In this document: one piece after another, positions 43,720 through 51,261 of the stretch
Layout of the letters: every line of letters begins with the position of its first letter
How positions within the stretch are numbered: the stretch's first letter is position 1
Source: Paucidesulfovibrio sp036541255
GTDB taxonomy: Bacteria > Desulfobacterota > Desulfovibrionia > Desulfovibrionales > Desulfovibrionaceae
DNA length: 64,000 nucleotides
NCBI GenBank assembly: GCA_036541255.1
Contig: JAZHDD010000023.1
Location: 1-64,000 of the forward strand
Direction of reading: 5' to 3'
Notes under the pieces: model-generated
The model's input: only the letters and a program-made list of their open reading frames with translations
The model's database searches: none
Told to the model about the DNA's origin: nothing
Program-made: the position numbers and the translations under genes

Positions 43720-44385
43720 TCACGCCTTGCAGCGATGCTTCACATTAACGCCTTCCACGATAAAAATCACGCTCTCGGAAATATTCGTGGCCAAGTCCGC
43801 GATGCGCTCCAAATGGCGCACTCCCAGAATGGAATGCACTCCGCGTTCGACCACGCGGGTCTCGGTGACCATGTTGGAAATATATTCCTTGAGCAGCCGG
43901 ATGTTCAGCTCGTCGGCCTCGTTGTCCATGATGCAGACCCGTTCGGCCAGTTTCACGTCCCGGTCCACAAAGGCCTTCACAGCCAGCGAGACCATGGTTT
44001 TGGCCGTCTCGGCCAGCATCTCCATCTTCTGATTGAAGGGCAGGGGCGGCCGGGTGGACAAAAACAAGGTCCGATGGGCCAGATTCACGGCCTCGTCGCC
44101 CAGGCGTTCCAGGTTGATGGTGATGCGGCTCACGCCCACGAGAAAGCGCAGGTCCGTGGCCATGGGCTGGTCCAGTGCCAGAGTCTCCACCACGTAGCGG
44201 TCGATCTCGTCCTCAAGGGTGTTGATGTCGCAGTCGTGATTGATGACCTCCTCGGCCAGCTCCCCGTTGAACTCGAACAGGGCCTTGATGGAATTCTGCA
44301 CGGCCTTTTCGCTGAGAGCGGCCATGCGCAGGACCATCATCTTCAGGTCTTCCAGCTTCTGGGAAAAATGGTGTCTCTGTTCCAT
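43720..44385 (-). CDS. phoU: Phosphate signalling protein PhoU
   Basis: A 221-residue all-helical cytoplasmic protein made of two PhoU repeats with the metal-binding E/DxxxD pattern (for example VINHDCDINTLEDEID and VCIMDNEADELNIRLL). PhoU links phosphate-transporter state to the PhoR-PhoB system and limits uptake. The length is normal. A TAGGAGGCAAGCGC ribosome site precedes the ATG, 11 bp after pstB. The pair is followed by a strong terminator. Confidence 0.95.
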   Translation of the reverse strand: MEQRHHFSQKLEDLKMMVLRMAALSEKAVQNSIKALFEFNGELAEEVINHDCDINTLEDEIDRYVVETLALDQPMATDLRFLVGVSRITINLERLGDEAVNLAHRTLFLSTRPPLPFNQKMEMLAETAKTMVSLAVKAFVDRDVKLAERVCIMDNEADELNIRLLKEYISNMVTETRVVERGVHSILGVRHLERIADLATNISESVIFIVEGVNVKHRCKA

Positions 44386-44396
44386 GCGCTTGCCTC

Positions 44397-45173
44397 CTAG
44401 CCGAAGCGGCCGGTGATGTAGTCTTCTGTCTGCTTGTTCGTGGGTTTGGTGAACATGGTCTTGGTCGTGCCCACCTCGATGAGTCGGCCCATATAGAAGA
44501 AGGCGGTGCGGTCGGAAACGCGCGCTGCCTGCTGCATGGAATGGGTCACGATGATGATGGTGAAATTCTGCTTCAGTTCGTGGATCAGGTCCTCGATCTT
44601 CTGCGTGGCAATGGGGTCCAGGGCCGAGGCAGGCTCGTCCATGAGCAGCACCTCGGGCTGCACGGCCAGGGCGCGGCCGATGCAGAGCCGCTGCTGCTGG
44701 CCGCCCGACAAGCCAAGGGCCGAGGAATGCAGACGGTCCTTGACCTCGTCCCAGAGCGCCGCGTTCTTGAGGCTCTCTTCAACGCGGTCGTCCAGGAGCC
44801 GCTTCTCCTTGACGCCGTTGACGCGCAGGCCATAGGCCACGTTTTCGTAGATCGTCTTGGGAAAGGGATTGGGCTTCTGAAAGACCATGCCGATGCGACG
44901 GCGCAGGGCCACGACATCCAGACCGGGCGCGTAGATATCCTCGTTGTCGAGCGTCATCCAGCCCTTGACCCGCGTTCCGGGGATAAGGTCGTTCATGCGG
45001 TTGATGCAACGCAAATACGTGCTCTTGCCGCAGCCGGAAGGACCGATCAGGGCTGTGACCTGATTGACCTCGAAATCGAGGGAAATGTCCTCCAGGGCCT
45101 TGAAGTCCCCGTAGTAAAAATCCAGATTGACGGATGAAACCTTGTTCTTGCCTGCCACGGTTCGCGTCTCCAT
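44397..45173 (-). CDS. pstB: Phosphate ABC transporter ATP-binding protein
   Basis: A 258-residue ATPase of the high-affinity phosphate uptake system. It has Walker A GPSGCGKST, signature LSGGQQQRLCIGRAL, Walker B LLMDEPASALD and the switch His in VTHSMQQA. The membrane partners PstC and PstA and the binding protein PstS are not in this window. The ATG at 45173 lacks a nearby ribosome site, while a GTG at 45158 has GGAG nine bases upstream, so the protein may start five residues later. Pho-box-like repeats lie about 80-110 bp upstream. Confidence 0.95.
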   Translation of the reverse strand: METRTVAGKNKVSSVNLDFYYGDFKALEDISLDFEVNQVTALIGPSGCGKSTYLRCINRMNDLIPGTRVKGWMTLDNEDIYAPGLDVVALRRRIGMVFQKPNPFPKTIYENVAYGLRVNGVKEKRLLDDRVEESLKNAALWDEVKDRLHSSALGLSGGQQQRLCIGRALAVQPEVLLMDEPASALDPIATQKIEDLIHELKQNFTIIIVTHSMQQAARVSDRTAFFYMGRLIEVGTTKTMFTKPTNKQTEDYITGRFG

Positions 45174-45251
45174 TGGGCGGTGCCGTTTTGCGGTTCCTCC
45201 GTCAGCAGAGGAACTTGCTCGACGTCTGTTAGCCGCGCACGGTTACGAACG

Positions 45252-45281
45252 AATGACCCGAGTGTGACGATTCTGTGACGA
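45252..45281 (-). promoter_or_regulatory. Pho-box-like direct repeats before pstB
   Basis: Three GTCA cores (minus strand) recur with exact 11-bp spacing: TCGTCACA at 45274-45281 and 45263-45270, then GGGTCATT at 45252-45259. The 11-bp period and GTCA core match PhoB sites of other proteobacteria. Regulation by phosphate starvation is therefore likely. Confidence 0.65.
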
Positions 45282-45290
45282 GCCGCGCCA

Positions 45291-45956
45291 CTACGGAATT
45301 GCAACAAGGGAAATGCGAACGCCGTCGGGGGATGCCGTGATCTTTGGAGCGTCGGCCATGCGCCGCCCCTGGTCCGTGAGATAGATGACCAGACGCAGAG
45401 CGCCCGGATGTTCGCCCAGGACGATCTTTTCCACGTAGGGGCTCTCGGGCCGGTAGACATTGGGGCCGCCATTGCGCCAGGGGCCGAGTACGTCCACCAC
45501 CAGCCGGATGGGATTGTCGAGACGGAAATACTTGGTCTTGGCCTCGCCGCCGGACAGCGGCAGGGACAGGCTCATGCCCTCCCCGGTCTGGCGCAATTCC
45601 AAACGGCCCGTGGGCGTCGTACCGCCAGCCGCAACAGGAGGGGCCTGCGGCGCGGGTTTGGCAACGGCAGGCTTGGCCGGAGCAGATTTGGCCTGTTCGG
45701 GTTTGGGCGGAGCAGGCTTGGCGGAAGCGGGAGCCGGTCCCGCGGTTTCAGGCGTGGCCGGGATTTCGGGTTGATCCGCTGTTGCGGAAGCGTCGGGCCG
45801 GTGCACATATTCCAGGGGCAGCACCGTATTGTCCGCAGGTCTGCGGACTTTCCAGGGCGTATCCTCTTCCGTGGCGGCGCAAGCGGCTCCCTGCCAGAGC
45901 AGAGGCATCGCGATCGCCAGCAGCATGGCACCGGCGGTGATCAAGGCTTTCAACAT
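45291..45956 (-). CDS. Secreted AMIN-domain protein
   Basis: A 221-residue envelope protein. It has a signal peptide (cleavage near GAACA-A, about 27), then a linker of roughly 60 residues dominated by Pro, Ala and Lys, and a C-terminal AMIN domain (about 125-221: KTKYFRLDNPIRLVVDVLGPW). AMIN domains bind peptidoglycan or target proteins such as AmiC and PilQ to the septum or envelope. There is no amidase or secretin domain here, so it is probably an accessory factor. It starts at the ATG at 45956. Confidence 0.85.
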   Translation of the reverse strand: MLKALITAGAMLLAIAMPLLWQGAACAATEEDTPWKVRRPADNTVLPLEYVHRPDASATADQPEIPATPETAGPAPASAKPAPPKPEQAKSAPAKPAVAKPAPQAPPVAAGGTTPTGRLELRQTGEGMSLSLPLSGGEAKTKYFRLDNPIRLVVDVLGPWRNGGPNVYRPESPYVEKIVLGEHPGALRLVIYLTDQGRRMADAPKITASPDGVRISLVAIP

Positions 45957-46042
45957 CCCGGCTCCCGATATTCTTTTTCCGTTCCGGTCATCTTAGGACA
46001 ATTACAAGCCAAAGGCAAAGGGCGAATCCACATTCCCCAGGC

Positions 46043-47146
46043 TCATCCCCGCCCCCGGCCGCGCCGGACGCGCGCAGCGTAAATCGCTTCGGGCAGGTCC
46101 ACGGCCTGAAAACGCTTCAGGCTGTCATCCAGGCGCAGCCGGGCCTGGCGCACCAGTCCGCCGGTGCGCTCCAATTCGGCATAGGCGTCCAGGTAGTGGC
46201 CGAGCAACAATCTGTCCGTGAAATTCCGCTCCAGCCATGCACGGGCAGCACGCCCCATGTCCTGTGCCTCATCCGGCCGGGACAGGAGCAGCCGCAGCAC
46301 CTCCGCAGCCTCCTCCAGACGCACGTCCAGATAGGGATGCGAGGAGGTCCCGGACATCTCGGCCAGCACGCGGCGCTGCCTCCCGTCCAGGTAGGCCAGC
46401 ACGGGCTTGGCCTGGCTCACTCCCTCCAGTCCGGAAAGATGCATGGAACCGTTGGCCATGTCGTCGAGCACGATGCGCGACCGCTGCCGCCGGCGCAGCA
46501 CCTCGGCCAAAGGCAGGCCGTGGGCCAGCTCCCAGGTGCAGCCGGTCTGCCCGGCCAGTTCATGCAGCAGCGCCTCCACTTCGGGCGCGCCCTTGGTGTT
46601 CCAACGGTTCTCCCAGGCGCTGGTCAGCTTGGTAGGGCTGAAAAAAATATCAATTTCCGGTTCCTGTCCCAGCGGCAACGGCTGGTACGCCGGATCGTCC
46701 TGGGGCACGAAATTGGGCACCACCCGCGCCTTGGGATAAAAGCGCTCCGGATAATGACTGATGACCAGGGCGGGCAGCACGCAGCTGCGCACCCGCGACA
46801 GGGACACGCCCATGCGGTCCGCCACCACCTCGGGGATGGAATGGTATTGCCGCAGGATCAGCTTGCCCTGACGGCGCAGTTCCCGGAAATCCAGAGGCGC
46901 GAACTCGCGCGAGTCCAGGTCCAAATAGTTGTGCAGATGGATGATATCCGCGTCCTGGGCAGCGGCAACCGCGGCGTCCGGCGTTTCCGAGAACACGATG
47001 TCGTGTTCGTACCAACCGAACTTTTCCAGGGAATAGCGCTCCAGATCCACGAGCCGGGCCGAGTGCCCGGTGTGCGCGTTGAGCCCCTGCACGAGCCGCA
47101 GGGGCATGCCCGCCAGGGAATTGGTGGAAAAATGCACGATGCGCAT
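46043..47146 (-). CDS. GT-B-type glycosyltransferase
   Basis: A 367-residue cytoplasmic protein with a family-1/4-like layout: MRIVHFSTNSLAGMPLRLVQGL at the start (Rossmann-like), HLHNYLDLD, and a C-terminal part with GLEGVSQAKPVLAYLD and RAARAWLERNFT. The usual E-x7-E motif is weak, so the family is not certain. It may decorate the cell surface or flagellin, but substrate is unknown. The cheD gene lies just upstream on the same strand (12-bp gap). Confidence 0.75.
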   Translation of the reverse strand: MRIVHFSTNSLAGMPLRLVQGLNAHTGHSARLVDLERYSLEKFGWYEHDIVFSETPDAAVAAAQDADIIHLHNYLDLDSREFAPLDFRELRRQGKLILRQYHSIPEVVADRMGVSLSRVRSCVLPALVISHYPERFYPKARVVPNFVPQDDPAYQPLPLGQEPEIDIFFSPTKLTSAWENRWNTKGAPEVEALLHELAGQTGCTWELAHGLPLAEVLRRRQRSRIVLDDMANGSMHLSGLEGVSQAKPVLAYLDGRQRRVLAEMSGTSSHPYLDVRLEEAAEVLRLLLSRPDEAQDMGRAARAWLERNFTDRLLLGHYLDAYAELERTGGLVRQARLRLDDSLKRFQAVDLPEAIYAARVRRGRGRG

Positions 47147-47157
47147 GCGCGACCTCG

Positions 47158-47703
47158 TTACCGTCCGTTGCGCCCGCAGATGCGGGGGATTTCCGTTTCA
47201 GCGGAAGCCAGGGGACTGAGAACCTTGATCCAGGCCTCGCCCGTGTGGGTCAGAAAAAGCAGTTTGCGCCCCTGCACGCCGCCCACATGCATCTTGCTGA
47301 CACGCAGTCCTTCCGCCTCCAGGATGCTCTGGGCCATGCGCACGTTGCGCTCGCCCACGCGGAAGCTGCTGCCCGACTCCAGGCGTGCGCCCAGGCCCGA
47401 CGATCCGCCGATGATCTTGATCTCCAGCCGCGAGCGGCTGGCTCCGAGCTTGTCCATGGCCGTGAGCATGTTGACCACGGCCCTGTCCACGTAACGGCAG
47501 ACCTGCGGTTCGGGCCCGCCTCGATGATCCTCGGCGCTGTCCGGCAAAAAAGCGTGGCACACCGCGCTCATGGCCTTGTCCGGGCTGAACATGGTCACGG
47601 CCACGCAGGAGCCCAGCACCGTGGTCACCAGCGTCGGCATGACCCCGAAAAAGCAGTCGCCGGTCTGGAGGAACACTTTGGGGTAGCTATCAAAATCCGG
47701 CAT
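47158..47703 (-). CDS. cheD: Chemoreceptor glutamine deamidase CheD
   Basis: A 181-residue enzyme that deamidates glutamines on chemoreceptors. The catalytic residues are visible: Cys in TVLGSCVAV, His in AVCHAFLP and Thr in LFLTHTG. The ATG at 47703 gives the normal length; a start at 47766 would add 21 poorly conserved residues. No other chemotaxis gene is near, so it is a solitary cheD, next to a glycosyltransferase and 84 bp from an MFS gene. Confidence 0.92.
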   Translation of the reverse strand: MPDFDSYPKVFLQTGDCFFGVMPTLVTTVLGSCVAVTMFSPDKAMSAVCHAFLPDSAEDHRGGPEPQVCRYVDRAVVNMLTAMDKLGASRSRLEIKIIGGSSGLGARLESGSSFRVGERNVRMAQSILEAEGLRVSKMHVGGVQGRKLLFLTHTGEAWIKVLSPLASAETEIPRICGRNGR

Positions 47704-47787
47704 TGTCGGCTCGCTGCAACTCGTCCTCGCCCGCCTCCGGCCAGGAGACGTAAATGCCTGGTTCATACCTGCTGCAAAGCGGCTGCG

Positions 47788-48939
47788 TCAATCACGTTCC
47801 ACTGTTTCCCGGGGCACGCGGATCAGCTGCGTCAACAACAGGGAACAAACGCTCATTCCCGCTGCGGCCAGGAACACGGCCCGGTAATCCACCATCCAGA
47901 CCAAGCCGCCCACCGCAGGAATGATCACGGCGGCAATATGGTTCACGGTAAAGCCCACGGCCATGCCCGAGGCCATGTCGCCCGGTTCCGCGATCTTTTG
48001 GTAATAGGTACGAATGGCCATGGCAAAGTTGAAGAAGATGTTGTCCAGCACATACAACGCCCCGACAACAAGCCCGTTGTCCACCACTGCATAGGCCGTG
48101 AAAACGAAAAGCAGACTGGAATACTCCAGGGAAAGCACGGCGCGTTCGCCGAAACGGTTCACGGCCCTGCCGATGATCGGATTCAGGAAAAAGTTTACCA
48201 CGTTGTTGAGAATGAAGAGCAGCGTGATGTGCTGCACGGTGTAGCCGTAGCGCTGCACCAGCAGGAACACGGCAAAGGCCACGAATATCTGGCGGCGCCC
48301 CCCCGAAAGGAAGGTCAGCGCGTAAAACAGCCAATACCGTCGCCGAAAGATCAGCTTCTTGTGCTGCACGGGCAGATCCTGCCGGGTCGGGTCCTGGGTA
48401 AGCGCCCAAAGTCCGGCCACGGTGGCCAGCGCGCCCATCAGCCCGAGCATGCTGCTGTAGCCCATGAATTCCGCGAGCAGCCAGACCAGCCCGCCCACGG
48501 CCAGATTCGTGAGCGCGCCCACGCTGCGCAACCGGCCCATGACCAGCGGCGCTTCGCGCACCCCGAAATACTGCAAGGTCAGAGACTGATTCATGGTCTC
48601 GAAATAGTGGAAGCCGAAGGACATGAGCAGGACCGTGAAGGTCAGGCCGGCAAAGCTGGGCAGCAGGCCCGTGAGGCTCACGCCCAGCCCCATCAGGGCC
48701 ACGGAAAGCGCGGCCAGGCGGTGCTGGCTGACGAACAGGATCACGTACACGGCCAGCAGGGCCAAAAAGCCCGGCACTTCGCGCACGGACTGGAGGATGC
48801 CCATCTGCGCGCCGTCCAGGCCAACGACCTCGACGGCAAAGTTGTTGAACAGCGTGCGCCAGCCCTGGAACGCGCCATAGGCGGCCACGGTCAGGACCAG
48901 AAGGAAGAGGTACATCTTGCGGGAGCGGTCGTCTTGCAT
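47788..48939 (-). CDS. MFS transporter
   Basis: A 383-residue inner-membrane protein with about 12 helices and the general MFS layout (a cytoplasmic loop with PTRQDLPVQHKKLIFRRR between the halves). Substrate is not predictable. The ATG at 48939 (MQDDRSRKMYLFLL) is preferred because the first helix then begins directly; the longer frame adds 29 low-complexity residues. The ribosome site is weak. Confidence 0.85.
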   Translation of the reverse strand: MQDDRSRKMYLFLLVLTVAAYGAFQGWRTLFNNFAVEVVGLDGAQMGILQSVREVPGFLALLAVYVILFVSQHRLAALSVALMGLGVSLTGLLPSFAGLTFTVLLMSFGFHYFETMNQSLTLQYFGVREAPLVMGRLRSVGALTNLAVGGLVWLLAEFMGYSSMLGLMGALATVAGLWALTQDPTRQDLPVQHKKLIFRRRYWLFYALTFLSGGRRQIFVAFAVFLLVQRYGYTVQHITLLFILNNVVNFFLNPIIGRAVNRFGERAVLSLEYSSLLFVFTAYAVVDNGLVVGALYVLDNIFFNFAMAIRTYYQKIAEPGDMASGMAVGFTVNHIAAVIIPAVGGLVWMVDYRAVFLAAAGMSVCSLLLTQLIRVPRETVERD

Positions 48940-49239
48940 AATCGGCCGCAAGGTAGGCCTCTCCGGCAGGGAAGGCAAGACCGCGCAGGCCGGTTTTCCT
49001 CCTGCGCCCCGTGCGGCTTTTCCCAAGGCTTCCCGGAATGCCGGTCGGGAAATCCTGGACTCCGTCCGCTGCCGGGGCTATGAATCGGCGGCGTTATTAA
49101 ATCCCCGGAGCTGCCTGCCCTGGGGTGGAAGAACGCAAAAAAAACAGGTACGTTTCCTTGGCGTCGCACTTCCGCTGCACAGCGGCGACGCGATCAAACC
49201 GACATATGAACGGGGCTGCCTGCCCCTTGAGGAGGACCC
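48940..49239. other. Divergent region between the MFS gene and aldolase
   Basis: This 300-bp stretch has no convincing gene. It contains an AT-rich patch (TTATTAAA, about 49095) and a strong hairpin at 49161-49191 in the aldolase leader (GCGTCG with CGACGC, extended by CCGCTG with CAGCGG). A clear promoter was not identified. Confidence 0.4.
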
Positions 49240-50502
49240 ATGGCGAGCCAGGATTTCGAAAAAGCGCTGTCCGTCGGACGGCCGCCGAACATCAGGAAAC
49301 TGTTCCCCAATTCCAAGGCCCTCATCGTCAGCGGCAAGGTCATTGATCAGGCGCTGCTGAAAAAGGGCAAATGCATGACCATCGCGGCCAACGGACGCAA
49401 CATCTTCGTCATTGAAGGCGCCCTGCGCGCGGCCCAGAAGGCCGATGCGGCCATCATCATCGAAATCGCCAAGTCCGAGGCAACCTACTGCCCGACCACG
49501 CTGTTCAACATTGCGCGGCGCACGGACGCGCTCATGAACCAGTACGGCATCACCGTGCCAGTGGCCATTCACGCCGACCACTACTTCATCAAGGGCCAGA
49601 AGGACCTGGATCAGGCCAAGATGGAAATTCCGGCCCTGTTTGAACAAGGCGTCACCTCCATCGCCATCGACGCCTCGCACCTGCCCGACGCGGACAACCT
49701 CAAGACCAACATCGAGCTGGCCCCGCTCATCCCGACCTGGGCCGGATACGAGACCGAAGTGGGCGAGATCAAGGGCACCCAGGGCCTGTCCACCCCGGAC
49801 GAAGCCCTGTTCCTGATCCGCGGCCTCAACGCCCACGGCTTTTTCCCGGACTGGATCGCCCTGAACAACGGCACCACCCACGGCATCGAAGACACGGGCG
49901 CGGGCATCCAGGTGGAACTGACCCGCAAGATCCATGAAGCCCTGGAACCCTACGGCACCAGCGGCGCGCAGCACGGCACCTCGGGCAACCACTCGGACCG
50001 CCTGCGCGAGATCGCGGAAAAAACCCACACCACCAAGGCCAACGTGGCCACGGCCCTGCAAATGGTGGCCTGGGGAGTGAAGGTCAACGAATACGGCAAC
50101 GCCATCATGGACAACGGCGAATTCGCCAAGGTGCCGGGCAAGGGCCTTTCCGAGGAACTCTGGGCCGAGATGAAGGCCTATGCCGACGAAAAGGGCATCA
50201 AGGGCGGCAACTACAAAAAGCTGAACCTGCCCTTTGAGCGCCGCATGCAGGGCCAGACCGCGGAAGTGCGCGAGCGCATGGTCCAGGGCGTGGAGGATTT
50301 CGTCTACGACATGCTGGTCAACGTCTTCAACGCCCAGGGCTCGGCCTCCGTGGCCATCGAGCTGCTGGCCCGCAAGGGCTTCGACATGGGCGTCAAGGCC
50401 GGAATCGTGGAGAACATCGCCCAGTGGAGCGAGGACAAGTACCGCGCCCGCGCCGCTGCCATGGACACGGACAAGGGCCCGCAGGGCGACTTCGACGACT
50501 AA
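49240..50502 (+). CDS. Class II fructose-bisphosphate aldolase-type enzyme
   Basis: A 420-residue metal-dependent aldolase that cleaves or forms fructose 1,6-bisphosphate in glycolysis/gluconeogenesis. Metal and phosphate sites are visible: AIHADHYFIKG (His), DASHLPDADN, ETEVGEIKGTQ, NNGTTHG and GTSGAQHGTSGNHS. It is longer than the usual 280-360 residue form, with an extended helical C-terminal part; some deltaproteobacteria have this longer type. The ATG follows TTGAGGAGGACCC. A strong bidirectional terminator lies 28 bp downstream. Confidence 0.88.
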   Translation: MASQDFEKALSVGRPPNIRKLFPNSKALIVSGKVIDQALLKKGKCMTIAANGRNIFVIEGALRAAQKADAAIIIEIAKSEATYCPTTLFNIARRTDALMNQYGITVPVAIHADHYFIKGQKDLDQAKMEIPALFEQGVTSIAIDASHLPDADNLKTNIELAPLIPTWAGYETEVGEIKGTQGLSTPDEALFLIRGLNAHGFFPDWIALNNGTTHGIEDTGAGIQVELTRKIHEALEPYGTSGAQHGTSGNHSDRLREIAEKTHTTKANVATALQMVAWGVKVNEYGNAIMDNGEFAKVPGKGLSEELWAEMKAYADEKGIKGGNYKKLNLPFERRMQGQTAEVRERMVQGVEDFVYDMLVNVFNAQGSASVAIELLARKGFDMGVKAGIVENIAQWSEDKYRARAAAMDTDKGPQGDFDD

Positions 50503-50530
50503 GTCCGGTCCCTGCCGCAGACTAAATAAA

Positions 50531-50558
50531 AAAAGCCCCGCCAAAGCGGGGCTTTTTT
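50531..50558 (+). terminator. Bidirectional terminator between aldolase and PilZ genes
   Basis: AAAAGCCCCGC, four bases, GCGGGGCTTTTTT: a perfect stem with T-runs in both directions. It serves the plus-strand aldolase and the convergent minus-strand PilZ gene. Confidence 0.95.
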
Positions 50559-50575
50559 CGTGCTCAAGCCTTGAG

Positions 50576-50941
50576 CTATTCGCCTTCCGAATCAAAGGCG
50601 GGTTCGGCCAGCTCGTCCTCGATAAGGTCCGGGTCGGGCGCATTGAGCCGCACGATCTGGAGCAGGTGCGCGAAACTCTGGGCGTCCATGCACTGAAAAT
50701 CCATGGCCAGCCCGTCCGACGCGCTGCGCACCACACTGCCGTCGATGGTCACGCGCAGGCCCGGCCCCAGGCCCAGGCGCAGAGAACATTTGGTACCTTC
50801 GGGAATCTCCCGGTCGCAATGCAGCAGCACGCCCTTGAGGCTCATGTCGATGGTCCGGGCCGGAATAGCCTTGCCTTCGATCATTATCGAGGCCTCGAAC
50901 CCCGCCTTGATCCGGCTGCGCCGGCGCTTGTTGTCGCTCAT
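50576..50941 (-). CDS. PilZ-domain c-di-GMP receptor
   Basis: A 121-residue protein that is almost only a PilZ domain. It has the two c-di-GMP-binding elements: an RxxxR-type motif in RRRSRIKAGF near the N terminus and DMSLKGVLL (D/NxSxxG). An acidic tail follows. It probably changes motility or surface behaviour in response to c-di-GMP; its target is unknown. The ATG at 50941 has GGAGGAAGGGC upstream; the longer reading frame lacks support. Confidence 0.9.
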   Translation of the reverse strand: MSDNKRRRSRIKAGFEASIMIEGKAIPARTIDMSLKGVLLHCDREIPEGTKCSLRLGLGPGLRVTIDGSVVRSASDGLAMDFQCMDAQSFAHLLQIVRLNAPDPDLIEDELAEPAFDSEGE

Positions 50942-51173
50942 GCCCTTCCTCCGATCGCGTGCGTGTGCCCGCTGAATTGATTGATTCGAAGCTAGCACAA
51001 TCGGGAAAGGAGTGACAACCAGGGATTGCCGGGCCGGAAAAACAATCCGGAAGCCGACTGCCCTGCGTCCGGAAAATGCCGGACAGGATTGCGGACTTCC
51101 GCCCCCGGCACCCGCCCCCCGGACCTTTTCCTTCCGGCCTGTCCCACCGCTCCTCGTACAAAAACAAATAAGC

Positions 51174-51185
51174 GTATTGCAATAC
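51174..51185. promoter_or_regulatory. Operator-like palindrome at the autotransporter promoter
   Basis: GTATTGCAATAC is a perfect 12-base palindrome that covers the -35 hexamer of the candidate promoter, a position where a bound protein would block RNA polymerase. Confidence 0.4.
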
Positions 51186-51205
51186 ATCTGGACATCTATT
51201 ATTAA
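51177..51205 (+). promoter_or_regulatory. Promoter candidate for the autotransporter gene
   Basis: TTGCAA (4 of 6), a 17-bp spacer and TATTAA (4 of 6), in the most AT-rich part of the gap. The start would be about 50 bp before the ATG. Confidence 0.45.
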
Positions 51206-51261
51206 TTCGACCCAACACCACCGGGATTGGGGTTACCATTCTTTCTGCCGCTGGAGGCACC

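Larger units (their letters stand above)
50942..51261. other. Divergent control region of PilZ and autotransporter genes
   Basis: This 320-bp gap contains no convincing gene. Its right half is AT-rich and holds a promoter candidate (51177-51205) with an overlapping palindrome (51174-51185). The left part probably holds the PilZ promoter, not clearly seen. Confidence 0.45.
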
